Shown: positions 1 through 7,350, counted from the stretch's first letter. The stretch is DNA of 14,497 nt from JBBQSV01 sp038213615 (GCA_038213615.1 JBBQSV010000019.1:1-14497), one strand, 5' to 3'. Numbers and translations are program-made. The notes: generated by a model not told the origin, from the sequence alone.

Positions 1-692
1 AGACTGGCAAGCTTGGCATCATCGGACTGCACTTTTAGGCGTTGATTGGTAAAGACGGCCTGGTAACTTTGAGCATACGAGGCAATACGGTGGCGATTAC
101 TAAAATACTGTTTGTAGTAGTTTTCTAGTGCCGGAGGCAAACTAAGCACCTCGGTGCCAAAAACTGAGTGCATTTCATTAACCACCTCATCGGGCTCGGA
201 CTTTTTATAGGCGGCAATGGTGCTCAGAATCCGTTTGTCGTGCAAATCATGCTTGTAGTAGTCCAGCAGTAAAGTGTCAACGTGATTCTTTTGCGAAGTA
301 CTCAGCCGATCATAAATGGCATGCAATGCCTCGTGGGCTAGCGTTACCTGTACTACCCCATTCAATTTAGGGTCTTTTACATTAAACACAAACAAACCCG
401 TCTGGTTGCCGTGGTAACAACCCAACACAATTGTTTGCTCGCGCCCCTTGCTCGAACAGCTCTGATTAAACTGGGTAGCTTCTTGTATGAGCGGATGATT
501 GATGTACAGCATGTGCTTAGCGTAGCTATTCATGGTGTCTTGATTGGCTAATGTCACGATTTTGGACGGTGGAGAATAGTTGCGTAACACCGACCAGTCA
601 TGAATAGCCAGGCGTTTGTTCCAGATTAGGCCAGTCGTGCCTGCGATTACTAGCACGGTCACAAAGCTAAATAGGCGTCTAATATTCTTCAC
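1..692 (-). CDS. Membrane-anchored HExxH metalloprotease-like protein (partial, C-terminus outside window)
   Basis: I translated this by hand. It begins at a GTG at 692-690 and stays open to the window edge, giving 230 residues. Residues 7-24 form a hydrophobic segment after a short basic N-terminus, so it is probably a type II membrane anchor with the rest outside. HEALH at residues 120-124 fits a zinc HExxH site, and E173 in NEMHSVFG is a plausible third ligand, as in gluzincins. C79 and C92 could form an extracytoplasmic disulfide. I recall similar uncharacterised proteins (VTxAHExLHAxYDRL, NExHSxFGTE) in other CPR genomes, but could not check. It lies 21 bp downstream of clpC on the same strand and has its own extended -10 box TGC-TAAAAT 6 bp before the GTG. 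The substrate is unknown, and the metalloprotease function is inferred from the motif alone. Confidence 0.75.
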   Translation of the reverse strand, partial: MKNIRRLFSFVTVLVIAGTTGLIWNKRLAIHDWSVLRNYSPPSKIVTLANQDTMNSYAKHMLYINHPLIQEATQFNQSCSSKGREQTIVLGCYHGNQTGLFVFNVKDPKLNGVVQVTLAHEALHAIYDRLSTSQKNHVDTLLLDYYKHDLHDKRILSTIAAYKKSEPDEVVNEMHSVFGTEVLSLPPALENYYKQYFSNRHRIASYAQSYQAVFTNQRLKVQSDDAKLAS

Positions 693-698
693 GTAGCA

Positions 699-707
699 AT
701 TTTAGCA
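699..707 (-). promoter_or_regulatory. Extended -10 promoter of the HExxH gene (leaderless start)
   Basis: The minus strand reads TGC-TAAAAT, with the hexamer at 699-704, followed by 6 bp and then GTG. Transcription would start at or next to the start codon. No -35 was recognised and there is no Shine-Dalgarno site. It lies within and just beyond the clpC stop region, so this gene may be transcribed separately from clpC. Confidence 0.5.
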
Positions 708-713
708 TTAGCG

Positions 714-3197
714 TTACTCGGTAGCGATACTAAAGGTTAAATCCTCTTCTTTGGCGCCAACATTTACGATGGAGCCTTTGTCTAGCTGTTCATCGAGCAT
801 ATCCATAGCCAAATGATCCTCGATAGTGTCCTGGATCAGTCGTCTTAGTGGTCGGACGCCATTTGGGGCATCGTAACCCTTATCTAGCAAATGCTGTTTG
901 GCGGCAGTTGTTACCTTCATGCCGATACCGTGTTTGGTTAGTCGTTGGCGAAGTTCATCTAATTGTAAGTCCAGTATCTTCATGACGTCCTTGGGCGTTA
1001 GGGCTCTAAACACAATGACTTTATCTATTCGGTTTAATAGTTCGGGGCGCATCATCTTTTTGAGCTCATCCTGAACCTTGGATTTGTTGGCAGCGTGTAA
1101 GGCATCCAGATCCTTGGCAGCTGCCGATGAATTGGCGTGAAAGCCCAGGTTAGCCTCTTTTTGCAATTTGTCGGCGCCTAAGTTGCTAGTCATGATGATG
1201 ACGGTATTTGTAAAGTCTACCTGGCGACCTTTGGCATCTGTTAGGGTGCCATCTTCTAGTATCTGTAGCAGCATGTTAAAGACGTCGGGATGGGCTTTTT
1301 CAATTTCGTCCAGTAGCACCAAACTGTAAGGCTGACGACGGATTTTATCTGTTAATTGACCGCCCTCCTCGTAGCCCACATAGCCAGCCGGCGCCCCAAC
1401 CAATCTGGATGCAGTATGCTTTTCACCGAACTCACTCATATCTATCTTGACCAAGGCATCACTGCTACCAAAGAACTCCCGGGCCAGTACCCTGGCTAGT
1501 TCTGTTTTACCAACGCCAGTTGGGCCCAGAAATATAAACGAACCAATGGGGCGCTTTTCGCTACCAATGCCAACTCGGTTACGCCTGATGGCCCGGGAAA
1601 CAGCGCTGACAGCCTCTTCCTGACCTATCACATATTTACCCAGAGTCTTTTCTAGATTTATTAGATATTTAGCCTCGGACCTAATTACCTTGGTCACCGG
1701 CACGCCGGTCATGCGGGCTACTACCAAGGCTACGTCATCCAATGTCATTACTAGCTGGTTGACGTGCTTGGTTTTAGCCTCTAAGGCGTCCAGTTGTTCT
1801 TGTACCTGGCTAATCTTGGTCTTGAACACTGCGGCGCGCTCATAATCCTCGGCATCGGCGGCTTCTTCGCGGCGCATGTTGAGTAGCTTCATCTCTTTTT
1901 GCGAGCGCCTAACTTCTGGCGGGGTCTTGCCTTTATCGACGCGCAAATAGGCGGCGGTTTCATCCAGTAAATCTATAGCTTTATCAGGCATGAATCGGTC
2001 ATTTATGTAGCGCTTAGCCAAGACAACGACTTCTTCTAATACCTCATCGCTGACTTTGACGGCATGGAAGTCTTCATAATGTTTGCGCAGGCCCTTTAGT
2101 ATCGACAGAGTTTCGGCGTTGGTAGCTTCTGGCACTTGTACTGTCTGAAAACGTCTTTCCAGAGCCGCATCTTTTTCTATGTGCTTGTTGTACTCTACGG
2201 TTGTGGTGGCGCCTATCAGGCGTATTCTACCACGGGCTAAAGCTGGTTTTAGCATGTTGCCGGCATCCATGGCGCCCTCGGCGGCACCTGCACCTACAAT
2301 CAGGTGCAGCTCGTCTACAAAAACGATAACTTTTTTGTCCTTCTCAATCTCGGCCATGACCTTTTTTAGTCGCTCTTCGAACTCACCACGATATTTAGTA
2401 CCGGCCACCATGCCGGCCAGGTCTAGCATAACAAGCCGCTTGTCCATTAGGCTGTCAGGGACATCTTCGCTAATGATCCTCTGGGCTAGGCCTTCTACAA
2501 TGGCTGTTTTACCAACGCCCGGTTCACCAATCAGAACAGGGTTGTTTTTGGTACGACGACTCAAAATGGTGACTACCCGACGGATCTGAGCTTCGCGGCC
2601 AACTACCGGATCTAGTTTGCCAGCCCTGGCTTGAGCAGTTAAATCGGTGCCGTAGAAATCCAGGGCTGTCTTTTGTCCCCGACTGCCGCGTTTGGATTTA
2701 TAGCCCAGTGAATCTTCATTGTATTGTTGACGATTTAAGAATCGCTCTGTTTCGTCAGTTAATCGCTCTACATCAATGTTCATGTCCTGTAATAAAAGTG
2801 TGGCGCGGGCCTTCTTTTGGGCTAGGATGCTGTAGAGGATATGCTCTGTGCCACAAACCTCTTGATTAAAGTCGCGGGCTTTTTCATAAGCCATCTCTAA
2901 AGTTAGCTTGGCGGTAGCGCTTAAGCCCTTAGCGCCAAGGTCAATAACCAAAGTCTTTGGTGTTAGATTCAGCGCCAATCGGGCACGGTCTAGAGTAACC
3001 CCGGCGGCACCGAGTAATTTGGCACCCATACTAGAATCCTGAGCTAGTACTCCGAGTAACAGGTGCTCAGTACCTATGTAGGCACTGCCTAGGCTGCGGG
3101 CAATGGCGTTGGCGTTATCCAAACTCTGCACCGCATTACCGGTCAGGTGTGATGAAAAATCTCTAAAGTCGGGTGTGTCTGGCATATGTTTGCCCAC
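714..3197 (-). CDS. clpC: ATP-dependent Clp protease ATP-binding subunit ClpC
   Basis: This is a class I (two-ring) AAA+ unfoldase that feeds proteins to ClpP in the cytoplasm. In order it shows an N-terminal Clp_N double repeat (about residues 15-150), the first AAA domain with Walker A GEPGVGKT at 224-231 and a VFVDELH Walker B, a middle domain with a UVR-like stretch (RREEAADAEDYERAA) that marks ClpC rather than ClpB, and the second AAA domain with Walker A GPTGVGKT at 558-565. A C-terminal sensor/small domain follows. An LGF tripeptide in the second ring (ANLGFHA) fits the ClpP-docking loop. At 827 residues the length is normal. The longest frame starts at GTG 3197; ATG 3185 (MPDTPDF) is equally possible, and neither has a Shine-Dalgarno site. 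CIRCE lies over the promoter, so HrcA repression is expected. No ctsR, mcsA or mcsB is adjacent. Confidence 0.95.
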   Translation of the reverse strand: MGKHMPDTPDFRDFSSHLTGNAVQSLDNANAIARSLGSAYIGTEHLLLGVLAQDSSMGAKLLGAAGVTLDRARLALNLTPKTLVIDLGAKGLSATAKLTLEMAYEKARDFNQEVCGTEHILYSILAQKKARATLLLQDMNIDVERLTDETERFLNRQQYNEDSLGYKSKRGSRGQKTALDFYGTDLTAQARAGKLDPVVGREAQIRRVVTILSRRTKNNPVLIGEPGVGKTAIVEGLAQRIISEDVPDSLMDKRLVMLDLAGMVAGTKYRGEFEERLKKVMAEIEKDKKVIVFVDELHLIVGAGAAEGAMDAGNMLKPALARGRIRLIGATTTVEYNKHIEKDAALERRFQTVQVPEATNAETLSILKGLRKHYEDFHAVKVSDEVLEEVVVLAKRYINDRFMPDKAIDLLDETAAYLRVDKGKTPPEVRRSQKEMKLLNMRREEAADAEDYERAAVFKTKISQVQEQLDALEAKTKHVNQLVMTLDDVALVVARMTGVPVTKVIRSEAKYLINLEKTLGKYVIGQEEAVSAVSRAIRRNRVGIGSEKRPIGSFIFLGPTGVGKTELARVLAREFFGSSDALVKIDMSEFGEKHTASRLVGAPAGYVGYEEGGQLTDKIRRQPYSLVLLDEIEKAHPDVFNMLLQILEDGTLTDAKGRQVDFTNTVIIMTSNLGADKLQKEANLGFHANSSAAAKDLDALHAANKSKVQDELKKMMRPELLNRIDKVIVFRALTPKDVMKILDLQLDELRQRLTKHGIGMKVTTAAKQHLLDKGYDAPNGVRPLRRLIQDTIEDHLAMDMLDEQLDKGSIVNVGAKEEDLTFSIATE

Positions 3198-3224
3198 ATT
3201 CTAGCGAGTTAGATTCGCTCTTTC

Positions 3225-3230
3225 TATAAT
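3225..3230 (+). promoter_or_regulatory. Candidate + strand -10 box for the noncoding RNA
   Basis: A consensus TATAAT on the + strand nearly coincides with the clpC TATTAT on the other strand, so the pair forms a symmetrical, potentially bidirectional -10. It places a + strand start near 3237, at the edge of CIRCE. No convincing -35 was found at 16-18 bp. Confidence 0.35.
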
Positions 3231-3253
3231 ACCAGCTGGCACTCACGAGTCAA
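3226..3253 (-). promoter_or_regulatory. clpC promoter
   Basis: The minus strand has -35 TTGACT (3248-3253), a 16-bp spacer and -10 TATTAT (3226-3231) with TGG immediately before it (extended -10). The expected start is near 3219, leaving a 22-34 nt leader depending on the start codon used. The -35 box falls exactly in the 9-bp centre of the CIRCE operator, so a bound repressor would cover it. Confidence 0.7.
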
Positions 3254-3262
3254 GAGTGCTAA
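3236..3262. promoter_or_regulatory. CIRCE operator (HrcA binding site)
   Basis: The known consensus is TTAGCACTC-N9-GAGTGCTAA. On the minus strand the sequence is TTAGCACTC-TTGACTCGT-GAGTGCCAG: one arm is perfect and the other matches 7 of 9, with exact 9-bp spacing (16 of 18 in total). It brackets the clpC -35 box. Known biology is that HrcA binds CIRCE and represses chaperone genes until heat shock. Control of clpC, and of the opposite-strand RNA, is inferred from position. Confidence 0.85.
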
Positions 3263-3452
3263 CACGCGTGTTCGAAGGTGCCTTGATTGCAGATGGATGA
3301 TGCGCTAATTTTTGAGGCTCTGAGGGAGGCGTAGCTTTAGTTACGCCAAGCTGAACCTCCAGAAAATTAGATAGTGTCAGCCGCTGCAAGCATAGGTACT
3401 TACGAATTCGTGGGGCTAGTAGTCTTGACTCAGGTCAAGAGTGCTAGTTTTC
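3237..3452 (+). ncRNA. Candidate structured noncoding RNA, long rod hairpin plus terminator (6S-like shape)
   Basis: This fills the clpC-nusA gap. The + strand RNA folds into one long interrupted hairpin: 3271-3282 with 3395-3406 (one mismatch), 3287-3292 with 3384-3389, 3295-3303 with 3374-3382 (one mismatch), CTAATTTT 3305-3312 with AAAATTAG 3363-3370, and an apical 3328-3335 with 3340-3347 closing a TTTA loop. That is about 41 pairs. At least five pairs are G-U on this strand and would be A-C mismatches on the other, which argues for + strand transcription. A strong terminator follows at 3416-3447. The rod shape and length of about 200 nt resemble 6S RNA, but I found no family-specific motif. 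No SRP GGAA loop, RNase P or tmRNA signature is present. The 5' end is uncertain. It would start inside CIRCE, so HrcA could control it together with clpC. Confidence 0.45.
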
Positions 3453-3454
3453 TT
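3416..3454 (+). terminator. Intrinsic terminator of the candidate RNA
   Basis: CTAGTAGTCTTGAC pairs with GTCAAGAGTGCTAG across a TCAG loop. Thirteen of 14 positions pair (one G-G mismatch, one G-U), and TTTTCTT follows directly. The T tract exists only in + orientation, because the minus-strand continuation is CCCCAC. It therefore ends transcription coming from the clpC side, not nusA. The hairpin overlaps the nusA stop codon (3444-3446). Confidence 0.65.
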
Positions 3455-4667
3455 CGCCGTGTTCTTCGATAGCGTCTAGCAGGCTGCTCTCTAACTGTTC
3501 CTTGTTCTTTAGCTTTGGTGCAGACTTGGGCTTAGTTTCTACTGGTGCTTCTGGCTTGGCCTCTGCGGGCTGATTTTGCTTTTGAGGTTCTGGTGACTCT
3601 GGATCAGCTGGTTCGGTTGGTTCTGCTACTTTATCAGCTTCGATATCAAGATCGTATCCGGACAGCCTGCTGGCTAAGCGAACATTCTGTCCACTTTTAC
3701 CAATGGCAATACTCAGTTGATCTTCTGGCACGATGACTTTGGCCTTTTTGGTTTTTTCATCAAGTTCAACCCTAGTAACCTTAGTAGGGCTTAGAGCATT
3801 AGTGATGTATTTGGCGGTATCAGCGTCCCAAACAATGATGTCTATCTTTTCTTGCTCGCCGACTTCGCTGACAACCGCGTTAACACGGGTACCGTGGCCG
3901 CCAACAAAGGTGCCCACAGGGTCGACTCCAGGAACAGAACTAGCTACCGCGATCTTGGTGCGTACACCGGGCTCGCGGACAATTTCTTTGATCTCTACAG
4001 CGCCACTTTCCATTTCTGGCACCTCTGCCTGGAACAACCACTTAATAAACTCGGTGTTGCCACGCGACACTACTAGTTGTGGGCCACGAAAGCCGCGCTC
4101 AACTTCTTTTAAGAAAACTTTTAGTCGCTGGCCAGGGTAGTAACGCTCGCCCTGGATCTGGTCGCCCATCGGCATGATGCCCTGAGCTTTGCCCAAGTCA
4201 ACACGAACCAAACGGCCTTCTACACGGGACACGATTCCGTTGATAACAGTGCCGATCTTGTCTTCGTATTCAGCCATGACGATCTCGCGCTCTGATTCAC
4301 GCAAACGCTGCAATATAACTTGTTTGGCAGTTTGAGCAGCCACTCGGCCAAAGTTGGCTATCGGCTCGTGGACCTCCATAACATCACCTTCTTTAGAGTT
4401 TTTCTTCATGGTCTGGGCCTGGGCCAGTGAAATTTCGAAATGAGCATCTTGCACATCTTTGACCACTTCTTTACTAACAAAAACGTCGATGTCGCCAGAG
4501 TGCAGGTTAATAGCCACTCGCACTTCTTGTTCGCGGTCACCGTAATCGCGTTTGTAGGCAGCTGCTAGGGCTTGCTCTACAACTTCTTGGACGGTTTCTT
4601 CGGGTAGGTTTTTTTCTTCGGCAATAGTCTTTACGGCTAGTGCCAGTTGTTTGATATCTAAGTCCAT
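3444..4667 (-). CDS. nusA: Transcription termination/antitermination factor NusA
   Basis: NusA binds RNA polymerase and nascent RNA and modulates pausing and intrinsic termination. The 407 residues show the NusA N-terminal polymerase-binding domain (about 1-125), an S1 RNA-binding domain (about 135-200, GTVINGIVSRVEGRLVRV) and two KH domains (VGGHGTRVNAV, then SIAIGKSGQNVRLASRLSGY). From about residue 345 a low-complexity tail rich in Pro, Glu, Ala and Lys replaces the acidic repeats of the E. coli protein. The ATG at 4665-4667 is supported by AAGGAG 7 bp upstream, the only clear Shine-Dalgarno site in this window. The gene stands alone; the usual rimP, infB and rbfA are absent here. Its promoter and a possible attenuator lie just upstream. 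Confidence 0.95.
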   Translation of the reverse strand: MDLDIKQLALAVKTIAEEKNLPEETVQEVVEQALAAAYKRDYGDREQEVRVAINLHSGDIDVFVSKEVVKDVQDAHFEISLAQAQTMKKNSKEGDVMEVHEPIANFGRVAAQTAKQVILQRLRESEREIVMAEYEDKIGTVINGIVSRVEGRLVRVDLGKAQGIMPMGDQIQGERYYPGQRLKVFLKEVERGFRGPQLVVSRGNTEFIKWLFQAEVPEMESGAVEIKEIVREPGVRTKIAVASSVPGVDPVGTFVGGHGTRVNAVVSEVGEQEKIDIIVWDADTAKYITNALSPTKVTRVELDEKTKKAKVIVPEDQLSIAIGKSGQNVRLASRLSGYDLDIEADKVAEPTEPADPESPEPQKQNQPAEAKPEAPVETKPKSAPKLKNKEQLESSLLDAIEEHGEEN

Positions 4668-4674
4668 AATTGGT

Positions 4675-4680
4675 CTCCTT
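4675..4680 (-). promoter_or_regulatory. Ribosome binding site of nusA
   Basis: AAGGAG on the minus strand ends 7 bp before the ATG at 4667. It is listed because it fixes the nusA start and because almost all other genes here lack such a site. Confidence 0.85.
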
Positions 4681-4689
4681 GGGGTTTCT

Positions 4690-4727
4690 AGGTCTTTTTA
4701 TGAAAAAAGCCGACCTGCTGGCCGACT
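4690..4727 (-). promoter_or_regulatory. nusA leader: terminator-like hairpin with competing hairpin (candidate attenuator)
   Basis: On the minus strand AGTCGGCC pairs with GGTCGGCT over an AGCA loop (4708-4727, 8 bp with two G-U) and is followed by six T (4703-4708). That is an intrinsic terminator fold only a few nt after the predicted start. A second fold uses part of the same sequence: AGGTC (4712-4716) with GACCT (4690-4694), plus five T with five A (4695-4699), around a TCAT loop with a GGC bulge. The two folds exclude each other, as a terminator and an antiterminator would. The first fold could also simply be a 5' stabilising hairpin. Confidence 0.5.
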
Positions 4728-4738
4728 AACTATTCATA

Positions 4739-4767
4739 ATTATAGCAGTCCTGCCACCAGACGTCAA
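4739..4767 (-). promoter_or_regulatory. nusA sigma70 promoter
   Basis: The minus strand has -35 TTGACG (4762-4767), exactly 17 bp, then -10 TATAAT (4739-4744) preceded by TGC (extended -10). This is the closest match to consensus in the window. The start is expected at a purine near 4731-4733, only about 5 nt before the leader hairpin. Confidence 0.85.
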
Positions 4768-4775
4768 TCTACCCG

Positions 4776-4784
4776 TGTTAGAAT
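4776..4784 (+). promoter_or_regulatory. Extended -10 promoter of the M1 aminopeptidase (leaderless start)
   Basis: TGT-TAGAAT has its hexamer at 4779-4784 and lies 7 bp before the ATG at 4792, so the mRNA should begin at that ATG. No -35 is visible. This excludes the longer upstream reading frame and also the ATG at 4783, which overlaps the hexamer. Confidence 0.55.
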
Positions 4785-4791
4785 GATCATT

Positions 4792-7350
4792 ATGACCAAA
4801 CAGATAAAGCGCCTGATAGACGGTTTTAAGCCCGAACACTACGCTATTGAACTAGCCGTAGACAAACAAGCCAAGAAATTCACTGGCAAATTAGTAGTAA
4901 CTGGATTTAAGCAACAGCGCCCAAGCCACAGGCTGACTTTTCATCAAAATGGCCTAAAGATTAGTGCTGCCAAAGCCATAAAGCTAGACAAAAAGGGCGA
5001 CCAACCAGTTACGATTGATAGGATCAATAACCAGTCCAAGCTACACGAGGTCCGCCTGCACTCCAAGCAGTTGCTCTATCCTGGGCGTTACCAAGTCGAA
5101 ATAGAGTTCAGCGGCAATGTCACATCTACTATGGAAGGCATTTATCTAAGTAAATTCCAACGTAAGGGCAAGGAAGAACAGATTGTAGCCACTCAGTTCG
5201 AGGCCCACCATGCCCGCGAAGCCTTCCCGTGTATCGACGAACCCGAAGCCAAGGCCACATTTGAGCTGACAGTAATCTCGCCAAAAGGCGACACGGTATT
5301 ATCTAATACGCCAATTGCCAAACAGGCCACCAAGGGCCAACTCACAACCACCGTATTTGAAAAAACGCCCATAATGTCTACCTATCTACTGGCCTTTTCG
5401 CACGGCCTGCTACAGGGTGTCCAGAAAAAGACCAAAGATGGAGTTTTGGTAGGCGTTTGGGCAAGTATTGCCCAACCTAAAGCCAACTTGCAGTATGCTC
5501 TGGACGAGGCTACCAAAATGCTAGAATTTTATACTGACTTATTCGGTATTGCCTACCCCCTGCCAAAACTGGACAATCTGGCTTTGCCAGATTTTGATGC
5601 CGGCGCTATGGAAAACTGGGGTCTATGCACCTACCGCGAGATTACTCTACTGTCTGACCCCAAGAATCCGGCCATCTCTAATCAACAGCTAGTTTCTATG
5701 GTGGTAGCCCACGAGCTGTCTCACCAGTGGTTTGGCAACTTAGTGACCATGAAGTGGTGGGATGACTTGTGGCTGAACGAAAGCTTCGCCAGTTTGATGG
5801 AACACATCACCCTGGATGCCCTGCACCCCGACTGGACCCAGTGGGAAATGTACGTTATCAGCGATGTGCTGAGCACTACCTCACGTGATATTTATAGTGA
5901 CATTCAACCCATCAGTGTAGAGATTACCGACCCTGACCTAATTGACAGTGCTTTTGACCCCACAATTGTCTATGCCAAGGGCGGACGACTATTAAAAATG
6001 CTACGCGATTACATTGGCCAAGATGCCTTTCGTGATGGCCTGCGTGGTTACTTCAAAAAACATGCCTACAGCAATGCCACCCGCGATGATTTGTGGCAGG
6101 CCATGTCGGCTGTAAGCCAGCACAACATCGGACAGTTAATGGTACCCTGGTTAACCCAACCAGGCATGCCCGTGGTAGAGATCACCCAAAAAGACAACCA
6201 ACTAACCCTAAAACAAAATCACTTTATGTTAGACAAGCCGGCCGATGATTCGATGTGGCCTATCCCTTTGTTAGCAAGCACAGTTATATCCCCAGATGTT
6301 TTGACTAAGCGCTCTCAGGATTTTAAGCTACCAAATTCTGATGTAGTTGTGCTTAACCAACAGGCTAGTGGCCACTATCTTAGCCATTACTTGCAGCCCC
6401 AGCAGCAAGCGTTTTTGGCCAACGGATTCAAATCTCAGAGCCTGCCTGCCGAAACCAGGATCAGTCTGCTAAACGACATACTGCTGTTATCTAAAAAGGG
6501 CCAGGCTGGCATAACAGAGGCATTGGATATCATCCGCCACAGCCAAGACGAGCCACGTGATGCTGTGTGGGCACAGATTTCTAGAGTTATAAGTACAGCC
6601 AGCCAATTGAGCGAAGGTAACGAGCCGATCGATCAGCGACTAAAAGAATTGCGGGTCAGCCTGTCCGAACAGCAGTACAGCCAGTTGGGCTGGGTGGATC
6701 AGCCAGATGATGACATCAATACTATCCAGCTTCGTCATACCCTGATTAGCCTGATGTTAGCCGGCGAGAATCTGCAAGCTATCGACCAAGCCAAAAAGTT
6801 ATATGCCAGTGCTAAATCACTAGAAGGCTTACCAGCAGAACTAAGGGGTAGCATTCTGGCTGCTACAGTTCGCTACGGAGATTCCAAAGTAGCGCTGGAT
6901 TTGCTGGCCAAATATCCGACGGCTGACCCCGAACTCCAGGCCGACATTTTAGGGGGGTTATCAGCCACAAAAGACAACAAGCTGGCTAGGCAGATCTTAG
7001 CTAAAGCCCTAGGACCAAAAGGCTTTGTTCGCAATCAAGACATCATGCGCTGGCTAGTGTTCTTTATAAGGAGCCAATACACCCGAGAGGCCGGCTGGCA
7101 ATTCATGGAAGACAATTGGGATTGGTTGATAGAGGCCATGTCCAGTAGCAAGTCGTTCTCATTTATACCTACCTACTGCTCAGGCGTAGCCAATTCAGAC
7201 AAATGGGCTAAAAAGTATCGTGATTTCTTTACGCCCAAACTAACAGATAAGATCTTAGCCAATAATATAAAAATCGGGCTGGCCGATGTTAAATCTCGGG
7301 TGTCTTGGCGTAAACGCGAAGAACCCAAACTAGAGAAATACTTTAGCTAA
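4792..7350 (+). CDS. pepN: M1 family zinc aminopeptidase (PepN/ERAP-like)
   Basis: This cytoplasmic zinc exopeptidase removes N-terminal amino acids from peptides. It has 852 residues counted from ATG 4792. The exopeptidase motif GAMEN is at 271-275. The zinc site HELSH-x18-E gives ligands H307, H311 and E330 with catalytic E308, and Y394 (VYAKGG) is the expected transition-state tyrosine. A C-terminal ERAP1-like helical domain follows (about 510-850). No signal peptide is present. The frame is open back to 4651, but that part is antisense to nusA and its promoter, so I rejected it. The stop overlaps the end of the convergent yraN by 8 bp. Peptide scavenging is a sensible role for a genome-reduced organism that cannot make many amino acids, but this is inference. 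Confidence 0.93.
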   Translation: MTKQIKRLIDGFKPEHYAIELAVDKQAKKFTGKLVVTGFKQQRPSHRLTFHQNGLKISAAKAIKLDKKGDQPVTIDRINNQSKLHEVRLHSKQLLYPGRYQVEIEFSGNVTSTMEGIYLSKFQRKGKEEQIVATQFEAHHAREAFPCIDEPEAKATFELTVISPKGDTVLSNTPIAKQATKGQLTTTVFEKTPIMSTYLLAFSHGLLQGVQKKTKDGVLVGVWASIAQPKANLQYALDEATKMLEFYTDLFGIAYPLPKLDNLALPDFDAGAMENWGLCTYREITLLSDPKNPAISNQQLVSMVVAHELSHQWFGNLVTMKWWDDLWLNESFASLMEHITLDALHPDWTQWEMYVISDVLSTTSRDIYSDIQPISVEITDPDLIDSAFDPTIVYAKGGRLLKMLRDYIGQDAFRDGLRGYFKKHAYSNATRDDLWQAMSAVSQHNIGQLMVPWLTQPGMPVVEITQKDNQLTLKQNHFMLDKPADDSMWPIPLLASTVISPDVLTKRSQDFKLPNSDVVVLNQQASGHYLSHYLQPQQQAFLANGFKSQSLPAETRISLLNDILLLSKKGQAGITEALDIIRHSQDEPRDAVWAQISRVISTASQLSEGNEPIDQRLKELRVSLSEQQYSQLGWVDQPDDDINTIQLRHTLISLMLAGENLQAIDQAKKLYASAKSLEGLPAELRGSILAATVRYGDSKVALDLLAKYPTADPELQADILGGLSATKDNKLARQILAKALGPKGFVRNQDIMRWLVFFIRSQYTREAGWQFMEDNWDWLIEAMSSSKSFSFIPTYCSGVANSDKWAKKYRDFFTPKLTDKILANNIKIGLADVKSRVSWRKREEPKLEKYFS

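Noticed and set aside
2179..2589. 136-residue frame on the + strand inside clpC
   Set aside because: It is a shadow of the clpC coding strand, low in recognisable motifs, with composition that reflects the opposite codons.
3305..3370. Bidirectional terminator formed by CTAATTTT and AAAATTAG
   Set aside because: The T run is on the 5' side and the A run on the 3' side of the stem, the reverse of a terminator. It fits better as an inner stem of the rod RNA.
3416..3447. Terminator for nusA on the minus strand
   Set aside because: The minus-strand continuation after the stem is CCCCAC, with no T tract. Only the + orientation has one.
3733..4140. 135-residue + strand frame inside nusA
   Set aside because: It is antisense to the S1/KH coding region and Ser/Thr-rich as expected for a shadow frame.
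4651..4791. N-terminal extension of the aminopeptidase frame back to 4651
   Set aside because: It would be antisense to the nusA start, leader and promoter. M1 homology begins after residue 47 of that frame, and a -10 box points to ATG 4792.
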